Below, piece after piece: positions 47,589 through 56,731 of a DNA stretch of 64,000 bases. This DNA is from an uncultured Bacteroidales bacterium (lineage in GTDB: Bacteria > Bacteroidota > Bacteroidia > Bacteroidales > F082): assembly GCA_947303395.1 (NCBI GenBank), contig CAMYYD010000004.1, positions 124,001 to 188,000 of the forward strand, given 5' to 3'. The notes under the pieces were generated by a model. The model worked only from the letters and a program-made list of their open reading frames with translations. It ran no database searches and was not told where the DNA came from. The position numbers and the translations under genes are program-made. Position 1 is the stretch's first letter, and each line of letters opens with the position of its first letter.

Positions 47589-49190
47589 TTAGTTTTGTTT
47601 TCGTGGAATTTGTATTTCAGAAGCATTAACTTTTTTTGATTGTTCCGATATGGCATTGATGAGCGTTAATTGATTTATAAGATCAATATAATAAGGGTTA
47701 TCACTATCTGCTAAGCCTAATTCTATTTGTTCTTTACATTTTTTTAAAACTTCATCAGATGCTATGGCCATGTTGGTCTTAAACTGATTATATTTTTGAT
47801 TGTATTCAGATTTAAGTCCTGATTTGCCAAACAACGGCGTTTTTTCGAAATTCTCAATTCTTACTAATGATTCCAAAGACATTTTTATATAAGCAATAAC
47901 ATCGCCTTTGCGATGAGTATTTCCAATATTATATATTTCATCATTGCATTTTTGCACCTCGGCAGTATACCTCTTTTTAAATCCTTCAATTGCGCGTTCT
48001 TTCTTTTGATGTTGGACGTAAAGGATGCCAGATAACAATATTATAACTCCTGCAAGAATAAGTAACAATGTCCTTATGCCTTTTTGTTTAGGCAAACTTG
48101 CCTGTTTGATAGATACAATCGATGCTCTTGAACCGGCGATTACATTCACGCATGTTTTCCTTTCTTCGCCGGTTTGGTTTGGCTTTATCTTAACTGATAT
48201 GGTTTCGTCATCTTTCTTTTCAGCAACACACCATTTTGGCTGCTCGCTAAAACAGCGCCATTTATTGTCAGATTTGATATATATTTGAACATCTTCTCCT
48301 GCTGGACTTGCCTCTATTTTTGACGGATTGACTTTAAGGAATGTGTTGCTGCTTTCTTGATCAAGCTCTTCTTCGGAAATAAGAGAAATAGCTGCGGGGT
48401 TCTGCGACCAATCAGCCAAAAGTGATGCTGATGGTCTTTGCCATGGGTCTTCTGCGAGCATCCTTATTATTGTTTGTCGAAGAGTCGCCGATATTGGCGT
48501 GTCAATTTTCGGGATGCCGGCACCGCTACGTTGCATGCCTCCTCCAACTTCACCAAATGGCATCCTGCCAGTGACAAGTTCGTAAAGCGTTGCTCCTAAC
48601 GACCAAATGTCGCTTGCCTTTATTGGTTGTGGGTCTTTTGAAAAACGTTCTGGAGCCATGTAGGCTGTAGTTCCGCTACCTGTTGCATTTGACACACTCT
48701 TTCGCAAAGTGCTTCGCGCTTGTACACTAATCCCGAAATCAGTTATAAGATAGTTTCCGTTGGAATCTATCAGTATATTGTCGGGTTTTATGTCTTGGTG
48801 TATAACTTCCTGCGAGTGCAGATATGCCAAACCAGCAGCAACATCACCGATAAGTTTCCAAGCCTCTTCTTCAGTTAGTTTTCCAACATATTTATAGCAT
48901 GAGCCGTTCTCACAAAACGCCATAATTAGATAAGGCATGCCCGCCCATGAGTCGACATGTTGTGGCTTGAGCAGATTTGTGTGGTTCAAATTGTAAACAT
49001 TTGCCAACTCTTTGCTGAAATCCTTCAATCCGTCATCATCCATCCCTTGACCTGGAGCATACACTTTGACGGCAACATCAAGTCCGGTCCACTGGTCGTT
49101 GGCAAGCCACACTTCCGAGAAGCCGCCTCTTCCGAGAGGCTTTTTTAACAGATATCTTCCTGCAAATAGTAAATTCTCAACAAGTTGCAT
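47589..49190 (-). CDS. membrane Ser/Thr protein kinase with BACON-like domain
   Basis: 533 aa. Complete kinase domain (about 10-270): GRGGFSEVW, VAVKVY, HQDIKPDN, DFGIS, APE. A BACON-like domain (about 285-365, WCVAEKKDDETISVKIKPN) follows, one transmembrane helix (about 372-392) and a helical extracytoplasmic end. By topology the BACON-like domain faces the cytoplasm, which is odd. It should phosphorylate FHA ligands in this operon. Kinase fold, one helix, outer helical part recalls EssB of type VIIb systems, except that this kinase looks active. Confidence 0.85.
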   Translation of the reverse strand: MQLVENLLFAGRYLLKKPLGRGGFSEVWLANDQWTGLDVAVKVYAPGQGMDDDGLKDFSKELANVYNLNHTNLLKPQHVDSWAGMPYLIMAFCENGSCYKYVGKLTEEEAWKLIGDVAAGLAYLHSQEVIHQDIKPDNILIDSNGNYLITDFGISVQARSTLRKSVSNATGSGTTAYMAPERFSKDPQPIKASDIWSLGATLYELVTGRMPFGEVGGGMQRSGAGIPKIDTPISATLRQTIIRMLAEDPWQRPSASLLADWSQNPAAISLISEEELDQESSNTFLKVNPSKIEASPAGEDVQIYIKSDNKWRCFSEQPKWCVAEKKDDETISVKIKPNQTGEERKTCVNVIAGSRASIVSIKQASLPKQKGIRTLLLILAGVIILLSGILYVQHQKKERAIEGFKKRYTAEVQKCNDEIYNIGNTHRKGDVIAYIKMSLESLVRIENFEKTPLFGKSGLKSEYNQKYNQFKTNMAIASDEVLKKCKEQIELGLADSDNPYYIDLINQLTLINAISEQSKKVNASEIQIPRKQN

Positions 49191-49196
49191 AATAGT

Positions 49197-49808
49197 CTAT
49201 TGTTTTGATTGTTTATCTGTATTTATCGTTTCCTTGATTTTTTCTCTGATATCACGTGCTTGTTTCTTTAAATCCTTGCTTTTTATCCAGTTTTTGAAAC
49301 CAGACGATTTAAGGTATGTTTGTAGTTGTTGGTCAACATCATTTAGAAGGTTTTGAAGCTCTTTTGAAATATTATCAACGTTTTCTTCTTTTTTTGCCTC
49401 CATTGTCATTAGTTTTGAGTCTTTTAGTTTGTTTAGCTTATACAACGAATCGGCTTGTTTTTGTACTTCAGAATATTTCTTTTTATATTCTTGGAGTTCT
49501 TTGTTTATTCTTTTATATTCTTCTTTATCATTAACATTTTCTGTAATGTTGTTGGATTGGACATTTGTGGTTGTTTTCCTAATTGTTTCATTGTCAAGTT
49601 TCGCATTACAAAGCTCAATGTATACGTTGGCGATTTCTTTTTTAGAATCACAATTATTTAAAACTTTATTAAATTGTTCTTTTGCCTGCTTATATTCATG
49701 TTTGTTGTATAAACCTTTTGCTTTGTTAAAAGCTGATTCACATGGTGTTTGTGCAAAAAGTGATCCTGTAATACATAGTATCAATATTGTTAATAATAGC
49801 TTTTTCAT
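49197..49808 (-). CDS. secreted TPR/coiled-coil protein
   Basis: 203 aa. Sec signal peptide (MKKLLLTILILCITGSLFAQ), a TPR-like pair (CESAFNKAKGLYNKHEYKQ) that resembles the start of the BACON-barrel protein, then a coiled coil (95-160). It is periplasmic. It may pair with the barrel protein; function unknown. Confidence 0.75.
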   Translation of the reverse strand: MKKLLLTILILCITGSLFAQTPCESAFNKAKGLYNKHEYKQAKEQFNKVLNNCDSKKEIANVYIELCNAKLDNETIRKTTTNVQSNNITENVNDKEEYKRINKELQEYKKKYSEVQKQADSLYKLNKLKDSKLMTMEAKKEENVDNISKELQNLLNDVDQQLQTYLKSSGFKNWIKSKDLKKQARDIREKIKETINTDKQSKQ

Positions 49809-49812
49809 ATTT

Positions 49813-51129
49813 CTAATTATTTGTTAATTCGTTTTTCAGATTTGTTAATAGTTTTTTTCTCTCATCAATATATGTTTCTCCATCGTCAAATGTTGATTTA
49901 TCAAGCTTCTTAATGAGAGTATCCGCTTGTTGCAAAACCTTATTCTTATTATCATTGCAATATTTTAATGGTAGAATATAATTCTTGAGCTTCGTTATCG
50001 CATCCGTGGGATCCTTCTCTAGAGGATTATTAATGTCGCAAAAATGATTAATTGCATCCATTAATGCAGGATCGGAGCATACATCTGTTGTTATGTTACT
50101 ATCTTTTTGTGAAATTGTGGGTTTATTTCCAGATTTCTTCCAGAGAATAAGTATGATGGCAATTACAATAGCAAGAAGAACACATGCTGCTATGATAGCA
50201 TATTTTTTAAATTTAACAGGGAGTTTTTTTCTGTCTCCAATCTCTTCGGAGTCTCTTGTTGTTTTTTCATCGGTTTTTACTTCTTCCTTAGGCTGTTCTT
50301 GTTTCAACTCCTGTTTTGGCATTATTTGTGCCAGCACTATTGTTACGTTGTCATGCCATCCTGCTGCACGGGCGGCTTCCCAAAGGGCATCGCGGCAAGC
50401 GACCATGCTCGTAGTGCTGTTTTGCATAACTCTTTCAATTTCATTATTGCGCAAAATGCCACAAAGTCCGTCGCTGCATAGCAGAATCTCATCATTAATC
50501 TCTAAATCAAATACTTTCACATCAGGTTGTGCGGCTCCGCGAGGGTCACCTAAACTTCGTGTAATGATATTACCGTTAGGATGGTCGAACGCTAGCTCTG
50601 GCGAAAGTTTTCCAGCATCAACGAGCTCTTGCACATACGAATGGTCATGGCTCATCTGTGAAAGACCGCTGTTCGGATTGTATTTGTATGCTCTGCTGTC
50701 ACCACACCAGCCAACATATGCTTTGCCTTCAAGAAGCCATGCCATCACAATGGTGCTGCCCATTCCTCTTTTGGCCTCGTCGGCTCTGCTTTCGTTCTTG
50801 ATATTTGCATCGGCAGCCTGAATGGCTTTAATAATATATTCGCAACGTGTCGCATCTGTTGCTAATACATCGTTATTGATTCGACTTGCTTCGAAATATG
50901 CTTTTATTGTCTTAGTAGCTATATCACTGGCCACCTCCCCGGCATTCATTCCACCCATGCCATCGCATACAACCAAAATAGCTCCCTTTTCGCCTAGGTT
51001 TACAATTTCGTCACTGGTAAATCCGCCTACTTTAGAAATATCAGCGGATACATGGTAATTATCTTCGTTGTTTGGACGTCCAGCAGCTTCACAACGAGCC
51101 GCTAAACGATATTGTATTGTTTCAGACAT
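49813..51129 (-). CDS. PP2C-type protein phosphatase with transmembrane helix
   Basis: 438 aa. PPM phosphatase domain (about 5-255) with the metal motifs NNEDNY, VCDGMGGMNAGEVAS, GDSRAYKY, CSDGLCG and DNVT. A charged linker, one transmembrane helix (about 310-330, IIAACVLLAIVIAIILIL) and a periplasmic helical end follow. It should reverse the phosphorylation made by the two kinases here. Confidence 0.92.
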   Translation of the reverse strand: MSETIQYRLAARCEAAGRPNNEDNYHVSADISKVGGFTSDEIVNLGEKGAILVVCDGMGGMNAGEVASDIATKTIKAYFEASRINNDVLATDATRCEYIIKAIQAADANIKNESRADEAKRGMGSTIVMAWLLEGKAYVGWCGDSRAYKYNPNSGLSQMSHDHSYVQELVDAGKLSPELAFDHPNGNIITRSLGDPRGAAQPDVKVFDLEINDEILLCSDGLCGILRNNEIERVMQNSTTSMVACRDALWEAARAAGWHDNVTIVLAQIMPKQELKQEQPKEEVKTDEKTTRDSEEIGDRKKLPVKFKKYAIIAACVLLAIVIAIILILWKKSGNKPTISQKDSNITTDVCSDPALMDAINHFCDINNPLEKDPTDAITKLKNYILPLKYCNDNKNKVLQQADTLIKKLDKSTFDDGETYIDERKKLLTNLKNELTNN

Positions 51130-51133
51130 GTTA

Positions 51134-52030
51134 CTAATATTTCTTGTTGTTTAAATAATTTTCTCTTTCTTTGAATTTTGCCTCTTCTTCCATACGTTTT
51201 TCTTCTATAAAGCTGTCGAATTTTTGTTGTAGTTGTTCATACGATCGCATAACAGACCTCAATTCTTTTGTGTTTTTTGCTGATTGAGCTTTTGCTTTTA
51301 TTGCCGCGGCTTCGGTTTCAATCAGTTTTTTATTGGAAGCATCAAGTTGCATTGACAATGAAACAAGCCTTTCGGTTTGCTCTATCAATAAAGCTTGTTG
51401 CTCTATTATCTGTTTCTGCATTTCATTTTTTTCTTTTTCGTATCTCTCCTTATCTTGTTGTTGTTGTATTTCCAATGCGGCATTTTTATTATTCATATAC
51501 ATCCCATAGCCAATGCCACAACCAATAATAAGAGATATAACTACACTAATAATTATTGATAAGGTACGATAAGGTCTTAGAGCCTGCTCTTTAAAAAGTA
51601 TGAATCGTTTCGCCAAATTCAACTGTGTTTTGTTCGTCGCATTCGGAATGATGAATCCAAGTTTTGGCCCATTAATTGATAATTGAATTTCATCACCAGA
51701 TTGCAGATACCATTGGTTTATTATTTTTTGCCCATTTAAAAATGTGCTGTTGGTTTTCGACAACTGCACAAGTTTCCAGTTGTTACCATCTTTTACAATG
51801 GCAGCGTGACGACGACTTACGGTTTTGAATGTTTCGTCAAATCGGATAGCACAATCCTTTTCACGCCCCATTTCCACATAGTCCACAATTATCTCTTGTG
51901 AATCACCAGCTTTATGATATTTAGATGACACCTTGTGTTCTAAAACATAGTAGTTTGTAGAGCCATTGATAAGAGAATATATGCCAGCTCCGACTGTGCC
52001 TGAAATGGTCTTTTTGTATTCTTTTTCCAT
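51134..52030 (-). CDS. FHA-domain protein with transmembrane helix and coiled coil
   Basis: 298 aa from the ATG at 52030. FHA domain at about 45-130 (MGREKDCAIRF, SRRHAAIV) where the N-G-T is N-S-T. One transmembrane helix (about 155-178) and a long C-terminal coiled coil (185-295) follow. The coil should reach the periplasm and could link to envelope parts. Confidence 0.83.
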   Translation of the reverse strand: MEKEYKKTISGTVGAGIYSLINGSTNYYVLEHKVSSKYHKAGDSQEIIVDYVEMGREKDCAIRFDETFKTVSRRHAAIVKDGNNWKLVQLSKTNSTFLNGQKIINQWYLQSGDEIQLSINGPKLGFIIPNATNKTQLNLAKRFILFKEQALRPYRTLSIIISVVISLIIGCGIGYGMYMNNKNAALEIQQQQDKERYEKEKNEMQKQIIEQQALLIEQTERLVSLSMQLDASNKKLIETEAAAIKAKAQSAKNTKELRSVMRSYEQLQQKFDSFIEEKRMEEEAKFKERENYLNNKKY

Positions 52031-52042
52031 ATTCAATTTATT

Positions 52043-52570
52043 TTATCCTAGTATTATTCCAAACAGTAAACCGAGTATAAATGCTCCTAATGTTATCAAC
52101 CAATGTTTTCCAGTGAATATAAAGCCAGTATTATCAGTGTTCATTGGTGGTGTCTCTTCAACATTAGGGATTGAATCTGGATACACTGGATCCGCTGATG
52201 TGTATTCGCGTGGGCTGTTTTGGTTACTTGTCGCTTTTGATTTTGTGATGCGACCGCCTTGTGGTTGGATGTCTATTGGTTTTCCTTCAAAAAATGGTAA
52301 AATAACAGCCCAATCCAAAATATAATTTTTACCCAATGTAATCACATCACCTTTTTGGATGTAATATGTGCCGTTGAGAATCAGTTTTGAATTGACATAT
52401 GTTCCGTTTGTTGAATGGTCTTCCAATAGATAGCCACTTATTGATCCATCATCATTGATCACGGTTTTTATTGTGGCATGCTGTCCGCTAACTTTTGCGT
52501 TAGCGGTAGTGTCTGGTATTACAATATCGCAACTTCTATCTCTGCCGATTGTAATTGTTTTGTTTTCCAT
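52043..52570 (-). CDS. FHA-domain tail-anchored membrane protein
   Basis: 175 aa. FHA domain 1-85 (IGRDRSCDIVI, SGQHATI, DHSTNGTYVNS). A Pro/Ser/Asn-rich linker leads to a C-terminal transmembrane helix (WLITLGAFILGLLFGIILG) with almost nothing after it, so it is tail-anchored. Same design as the 45524 protein. Confidence 0.87.
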   Translation of the reverse strand: MENKTITIGRDRSCDIVIPDTTANAKVSGQHATIKTVINDDGSISGYLLEDHSTNGTYVNSKLILNGTYYIQKGDVITLGKNYILDWAVILPFFEGKPIDIQPQGGRITKSKATSNQNSPREYTSADPVYPDSIPNVEETPPMNTDNTGFIFTGKHWLITLGAFILGLLFGIILG

Positions 52571-52585
52571 AGTTTTTAGAATTTA

Positions 52586-53872
52586 TCAAGTAAAATGCCT
52601 TTCTATAAAATATGGTTCAAATCTCATTTTAACATCCCCAATGGTTATTATGTCTCCAGCAGCAAGATAATAACCTTTTTCCGATACTTCTGTCGAATTA
52701 ACATATGTGCCATTGGTTGAACGATGCCATGAATAACCAACTTTTTGGCCATCCTTAATCAGGAAATAGTTTCCGTCAGGTTCGATGGTGCAATGACGTC
52801 TTGATATGTAACAACTTTGTGTTTCTCTAATAGAGATGTCATTGTGTGTTCCGTTATCTTGTCGTCCAATTGTTAGTGCTCTAGGTACGCTTCGATGAGC
52901 CCCGCCATAGAAATACGCCATAAGATCATAAGTTGTGCCATATTCTTCTCCCTGCATAATGCGTAACATATAGCCTTTAGGTGTTTGGGATGGTTTTGTC
53001 GTTGAAGTCTGATTTATAACGACAGTTTTGTTGCTGTTAGGCAAGAGCTTTAGCACTTCGTCAACCGATTGGACTCTGCGCTTGTAATCTGGTTCAAGGC
53101 ATCGTGTTATTACCTCATAATACGGTGAATCTTGGATAGCACGTCTATTCCAATTACCAGATTTTACATTTTTAATGTAATAAACAAGCTCGTTTTGGTC
53201 AGATATCTTGCCGAAAGGTAGTTCGCCGGTCAATAAAAGAAACATCATTACACCAAAAGAGAAAATATCTGTGGTTGGCAATACCGTTGCATCTCCACTT
53301 GGCGGATTAACTTGCTCTGGCGGCATAAAACCGTAAGTGCCCATCAGTTGAGTCGGCTTTCCCATGATGTTGCGCTCCGTCAAGCGTTTGTTCCTGTCAC
53401 CGGAAATTCCAAAATCACTTAATGCAGCAGAACCGTCTTCTTTTATGAGAACATTCTCGGGTTTTAAATCGCGATGAACTTTACCGTTTTCGTGTAAGGC
53501 TTTTAAACCTAATAAGATTTGCCTTGCAATAACATCCAAATCTTTGATGTTACTTGATTTGTTCAAATCTCCGTTGGGACAAAACTCCATAATCATATAT
53601 GGGTTTCCTGAGACCCATCCTCTGCCGTAAGATTGAACCAGATAGGGACTATTAATCAACCCTGTCTGGTACTCCATCTCAAACCTCATTTCAAGTTTGT
53701 TTCGTATCTCAGGATGAACTTCCCAAAACTTAAGCATTTTCAGAGCATACTTCTTGCCTTGTTTGTCTTGCACCAAATATACTAAGCCAAAAGAACCTTC
53801 ACCAAGGTTTTTTAACACTCGGTATTTCTTGTCTATTAGGTCTCCGACAGAAAAACTACATCTTTCAACCAT
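52586..53872 (-). CDS. soluble Ser/Thr protein kinase with C-terminal FHA domain
   Basis: 428 aa. Kinase domain (about 15-275): GEGSFGLVY, YALKML, HRDLKPEN, DFGIS, PPEQ. Linker, then a FHA domain (about 340-425: IGRQDNGTHNDISI, SRRHCTI, RSTNGTYVNS). No membrane helix. The FHA domain probably binds a phosphorylated partner or the kinase itself. Second gene of the operon. Confidence 0.92.
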   Translation of the reverse strand: MVERCSFSVGDLIDKKYRVLKNLGEGSFGLVYLVQDKQGKKYALKMLKFWEVHPEIRNKLEMRFEMEYQTGLINSPYLVQSYGRGWVSGNPYMIMEFCPNGDLNKSSNIKDLDVIARQILLGLKALHENGKVHRDLKPENVLIKEDGSAALSDFGISGDRNKRLTERNIMGKPTQLMGTYGFMPPEQVNPPSGDATVLPTTDIFSFGVMMFLLLTGELPFGKISDQNELVYYIKNVKSGNWNRRAIQDSPYYEVITRCLEPDYKRRVQSVDEVLKLLPNSNKTVVINQTSTTKPSQTPKGYMLRIMQGEEYGTTYDLMAYFYGGAHRSVPRALTIGRQDNGTHNDISIRETQSCYISRRHCTIEPDGNYFLIKDGQKVGYSWHRSTNGTYVNSTEVSEKGYYLAAGDIITIGDVKMRFEPYFIERHFT

Positions 53873-53875
53873 AGA

Positions 53876-54439
53876 CTATTCTTCGGTAAAAACGAATCTT
53901 CTGTTACCCATCAAAATAATGTCGCCGTTATGCAAAGGAGTTTCTTTGCCTGCATGAATGTAGGTCGTTTTATATGAGCTTTCGTCTTTGATGAACCATT
54001 TGCCGTTTTTACATGACAGAGTTGCTTGGTTTGATTGTGATATAATCATGTTGTCTGGGTCAAGATTGGCTCTGTTCAATGTTATCATATCACCTTTTAA
54101 TTCCACTTCTCCTGGCATGTGTTTCTCGTTTGGTACATTCGGAAGTGGTGACAGCTTGCAATAACTTACAGACCCAAAACCGGCTTGTGGAGTTGCCCAG
54201 GGATTTATTGTTCCTCCAGTAATAGGCGCTTTGTTTACTTTTGCTGGTGTTGGCTCTTTTATTCCTTCTTCTATAACAGTTTTTTTAGGAGAAATTATGC
54301 TGTCTCTTTCGGTTTCCAATACTGTTTTCCCTAATACTGTTGGTTCTTCATTATTTACTTTGTTACCAAGAGGTGAATTGCATTTTTCACATCTGACATT
54401 TTCATCTGGATTATCCCAGCCGCAATTTGTACAACGCAT
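53876..54439 (-). CDS. zinc-ribbon protein with degenerate FHA domain
   Basis: 187 aa. N-terminal zinc ribbon (Cys3, Cys6, Cys17, Cys20), a linker with repeated Thr motifs (KTVLE, residues 38-42; KTVIE, 53-57) that could be phosphorylated, and a C-terminal FHA-like fold (100-187) without the usual Arg and His. First gene of the FHA operon. Confidence 0.75.
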   Translation of the reverse strand: MRCTNCGWDNPDENVRCEKCNSPLGNKVNNEEPTVLGKTVLETERDSIISPKKTVIEEGIKEPTPAKVNKAPITGGTINPWATPQAGFGSVSYCKLSPLPNVPNEKHMPGEVELKGDMITLNRANLDPDNMIISQSNQATLSCKNGKWFIKDESSYKTTYIHAGKETPLHNGDIILMGNRRFVFTEE

Positions 54440-54470
54440 AATAATTTATTTTTATTGATTAATAATCAGT

Positions 54471-54585
54471 TATAACTTTAACACCGCAAAGTTAAATACA
54501 AACAATTAAAAATCAAAGACTTATGTCTATACTTTTATTATCGTAAAATATGAAAAAAATTATAGGAAAAGTGATAAAATAATTT
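54471..54585 (-). repeat. duplicated promoter segment, copy 1
   Basis: 115 bp aligned without gaps to 56732-56846 (about 17 mismatches by eye). Holds the promoter of the FHA operon and about 65 bp of conserved upstream sequence. Confidence 0.88.
54487..54517 (-). promoter_or_regulatory. promoter of the FHA operon
   Basis: Minus strand: TTTG (54517-54514), 19 bp, TAACTTTG (54494-54487), an exact Bacteroidetes -33/-7 consensus. It lies 48 bp before the first gene. Confidence 0.8.
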
Positions 54586-54626
54586 TGGTTTTTGGTTCTG
54601 TTATGAAAACTTTATTGTATTTATAG

Positions 54627-55904
54627 CTAATATTTTAAGAGCCACTTCCATATCGGTACAACCTCAATTGTAATGCCGTCTTCTGTAATCTGGCGCTCGG
54701 TATCCCATGTGATTATGGTTCCATGATATTGCTTGTAAGCTTTAAGGAACTTTATAAGTCCGCCAACCTCTCTGTCGTAGGTGTCAATGTCATCTATTTT
54801 GTATGACACTTGTATTGCTAATTCAACCTCAGGAATGCAGAAATCGACCTCGACACCCTTATTATAATAGAATAACCGGGTTTTGTCCTCTGTATTGTGG
54901 TAGAGCTTGTTCAGCTGTATCGCCACAATGTTTTCAAGCAACTTTGTCTCACCATTGATAAAGAAATTGTTCAGAATACCATTATCGGCAAAATAGCGCT
55001 TCATTATGGTCTGTTGCTCGGTTAGAGGCGATGTAATGTTTGGTATAGAAAATATGAGATAGGCATCTTCCATATATCCTAAATAGTCCTTCAACACAGT
55101 TTGGCTGATGCTGTCTCCTGTTGATTTGATGATATTTTCTAAACGTTTAAGCGTTGTGGGCTGCATCACACTTTCTGCCAGTTTTCTCGCTAATAGCCTC
55201 AAAACGCGAGGATTTCTGATCTTGTTTCGCTCAACAATATCGCCAAGCAAAATCTTTTGATATAATGATGTCAGCCATTCGCGTTTATTTTGTTGCTCGA
55301 AACTTTCAGCAAAACCTCCATGATAAAAATATTCGTTGAAATGACGGATGACAGAGAGACGTTGCTCTGGGTTAAACTCCCAATTTTTGTCAAGTTTTAC
55401 ATTATAGTATTGCAGATATTCATCAAATGAAAAAGGATAGATGTCCCGTGGAATATAACTGCCGCCAAGTGTTGTTGTAATCTCTTTGCTAAGCATTTTG
55501 GCATTGCTGCCGGTTATCATGACATGGTGTTTCGATTCAGCTAATCTTCTGGCAAATTTTTCCCATCCGATGATATTCTGAATTTCGTCAAGATATATGT
55601 AAGGATGCTTTTGCTCGTACATTTCCCAATATGCGTCCAAAATCAATCCCAATTCAGGTGCTTCTATTGATGCGATACGCTCATCTTCAAAATGGATATA
55701 AAGGAAATCTTCAACCTGAGCCATACCTGACGACATCTTGTTCAGCATATCCTGATATAATGTGTATGACTTTCCTGCGCGACGGATTCCTGTCAGTACA
55801 TATCGTGATTGACTATCAAAGATTTCACCTCGTTGTAAGAGTTTTACTTCTTTGATTTCCTGCTGTTTTTCACCGATGATGGTTTTGATAATTTGCTTGT
55901 CCAT
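54627..55904 (-). CDS. AAA ATPase with DUF4143 domain
   Basis: 425 aa. P-loop GIRRAGKS near residue 39, Walker B-like YIYLDEIQN, sensor TGSNAKM, then a winged-helix and DUF4143 nuclease-like C-terminal domain (VEVDFCIPEVELAIQVSY). These are common, variable ATPases in Bacteroidota and archaea; function unknown. It has its own promoter between two palindromic 12-mers. Confidence 0.88.
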   Translation of the reverse strand: MDKQIIKTIIGEKQQEIKEVKLLQRGEIFDSQSRYVLTGIRRAGKSYTLYQDMLNKMSSGMAQVEDFLYIHFEDERIASIEAPELGLILDAYWEMYEQKHPYIYLDEIQNIIGWEKFARRLAESKHHVMITGSNAKMLSKEITTTLGGSYIPRDIYPFSFDEYLQYYNVKLDKNWEFNPEQRLSVIRHFNEYFYHGGFAESFEQQNKREWLTSLYQKILLGDIVERNKIRNPRVLRLLARKLAESVMQPTTLKRLENIIKSTGDSISQTVLKDYLGYMEDAYLIFSIPNITSPLTEQQTIMKRYFADNGILNNFFINGETKLLENIVAIQLNKLYHNTEDKTRLFYYNKGVEVDFCIPEVELAIQVSYKIDDIDTYDREVGGLIKFLKAYKQYHGTIITWDTERQITEDGITIEVVPIWKWLLKY

Positions 55905-55915
55905 AACAATATCTT

Positions 55916-55960
55916 AAAGTATACTTTGCAAAAATACAAAAATATTTCAAACTATACTTT
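55916..55960 (-). promoter_or_regulatory. operator-like pair around the DUF4143 ATPase promoter
   Basis: AAAGTATACTTT (55916-55927, perfect palindrome) and AAACTATACTTT (55949-55960) flank a -7 box TATTTTTG (55936-55929). Centres are 33 bp apart, about three turns of DNA. Confidence 0.6.
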
Positions 55961-55989
55961 AAAATAATTTATATTTTTTATAAAAAATA

Positions 55990-56038
55990 TAGAGACGCCA
56001 CACTGTGACGTCTCTACTAATCCTGTTAATCCTGTCTA
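55990..56038 (-). terminator. hairpin repeat, copy 1 (terminator-like)
   Basis: AGAGACG/CGTCTCT stem around CACACTGTG, followed on the minus strand by a T-rich run; the adjoining AATCCTGT words are part of the repeat. It lies just after the secreted-protein gene at 56043. 46 of 49 bases match the copy at 57379. Confidence 0.8.
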
Positions 56039-56042
56039 CCAA

Positions 56043-56675
56043 CTAATAGTTTATCGAATCTTGTCTGTGTTCCTCTTGCTCTTTCATGTATCTTTCCATA
56101 TACTCAAACAACATATCAAGATCTTCTTGGGTGATATATTGGTCATCAGTGTTTTTGGGGATGTCGTATTCCTGTCTCATCATGCGCTCCAAAACACCGC
56201 TGTCTTTTAGCGATTTCTCAAATCTTCTGCAAAAATCATTTTTCGACAAGTCTATCATAAACATCACGGTCGTTTCCGATTTGTCGTCTTGTGTGTATAC
56301 TGATGTGTATGTGCAATCGGGTAATATACTGCTGGCAATAGCCGCAGAAAAAGCTTGTATTATTTCTGGATAAGTCGCTGCCAATACATTGGCCATCAAA
56401 GTGTTGTTAATTTCACACTGAGCCATTGCCAATGCCGACTCCGAGTCGTTAGCCTTTGCTGTTGATTCGATCTTGACATATATTTTCTTATTAGCCAAAA
56501 TTTCAGTCAACGATTTCCCCGCAGATATCATATATGTGCGGTTTTCGGATCCCACAAACTGGTTGTATTTATAAAAATTAAATTCATACCTTTGACTGTC
56601 AGGGTTTTGTGCGTTGCTATTATATGTAATTGCAGCGACAAACAGAAAAATGAAAAGAAGTCTGGTTGCTTTCAT
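56043..56675 (-). CDS. hypothetical secreted protein
   Basis: 210 aa. Sec signal peptide (about 1-22, ending SNAQ). A mixed alpha/beta middle (KIYVKIESTAKANDSESALAMAQ) and an acidic, helical C-terminus with many Glu/Met residues. I do not recognise the family. Its promoter is a near copy of that of the FHA operon, so it may be an additional part or substrate of that system. Confidence 0.7.
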   Translation of the reverse strand: MKATRLLFIFLFVAAITYNSNAQNPDSQRYEFNFYKYNQFVGSENRTYMISAGKSLTEILANKKIYVKIESTAKANDSESALAMAQCEINNTLMANVLAATYPEIIQAFSAAIASSILPDCTYTSVYTQDDKSETTVMFMIDLSKNDFCRRFEKSLKDSGVLERMMRQEYDIPKNTDDQYITQEDLDMLFEYMERYMKEQEEHRQDSINY

Positions 56676-56731
56676 TTATATAAAATAATTAGTTAGTCAG
56701 TCGGTTTTGTTAAAGGTGGATAATAACCCAT

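Noticed and set aside
36731..54439. Type VI secretion locus (FHA, kinase and PP2C genes are typical of its control module)
   Set aside because: No TssB/C sheath, Hcp, VgrG, ClpV or TssJLM products are present, while an EssC-like ATPase and WXG100-like proteins are.
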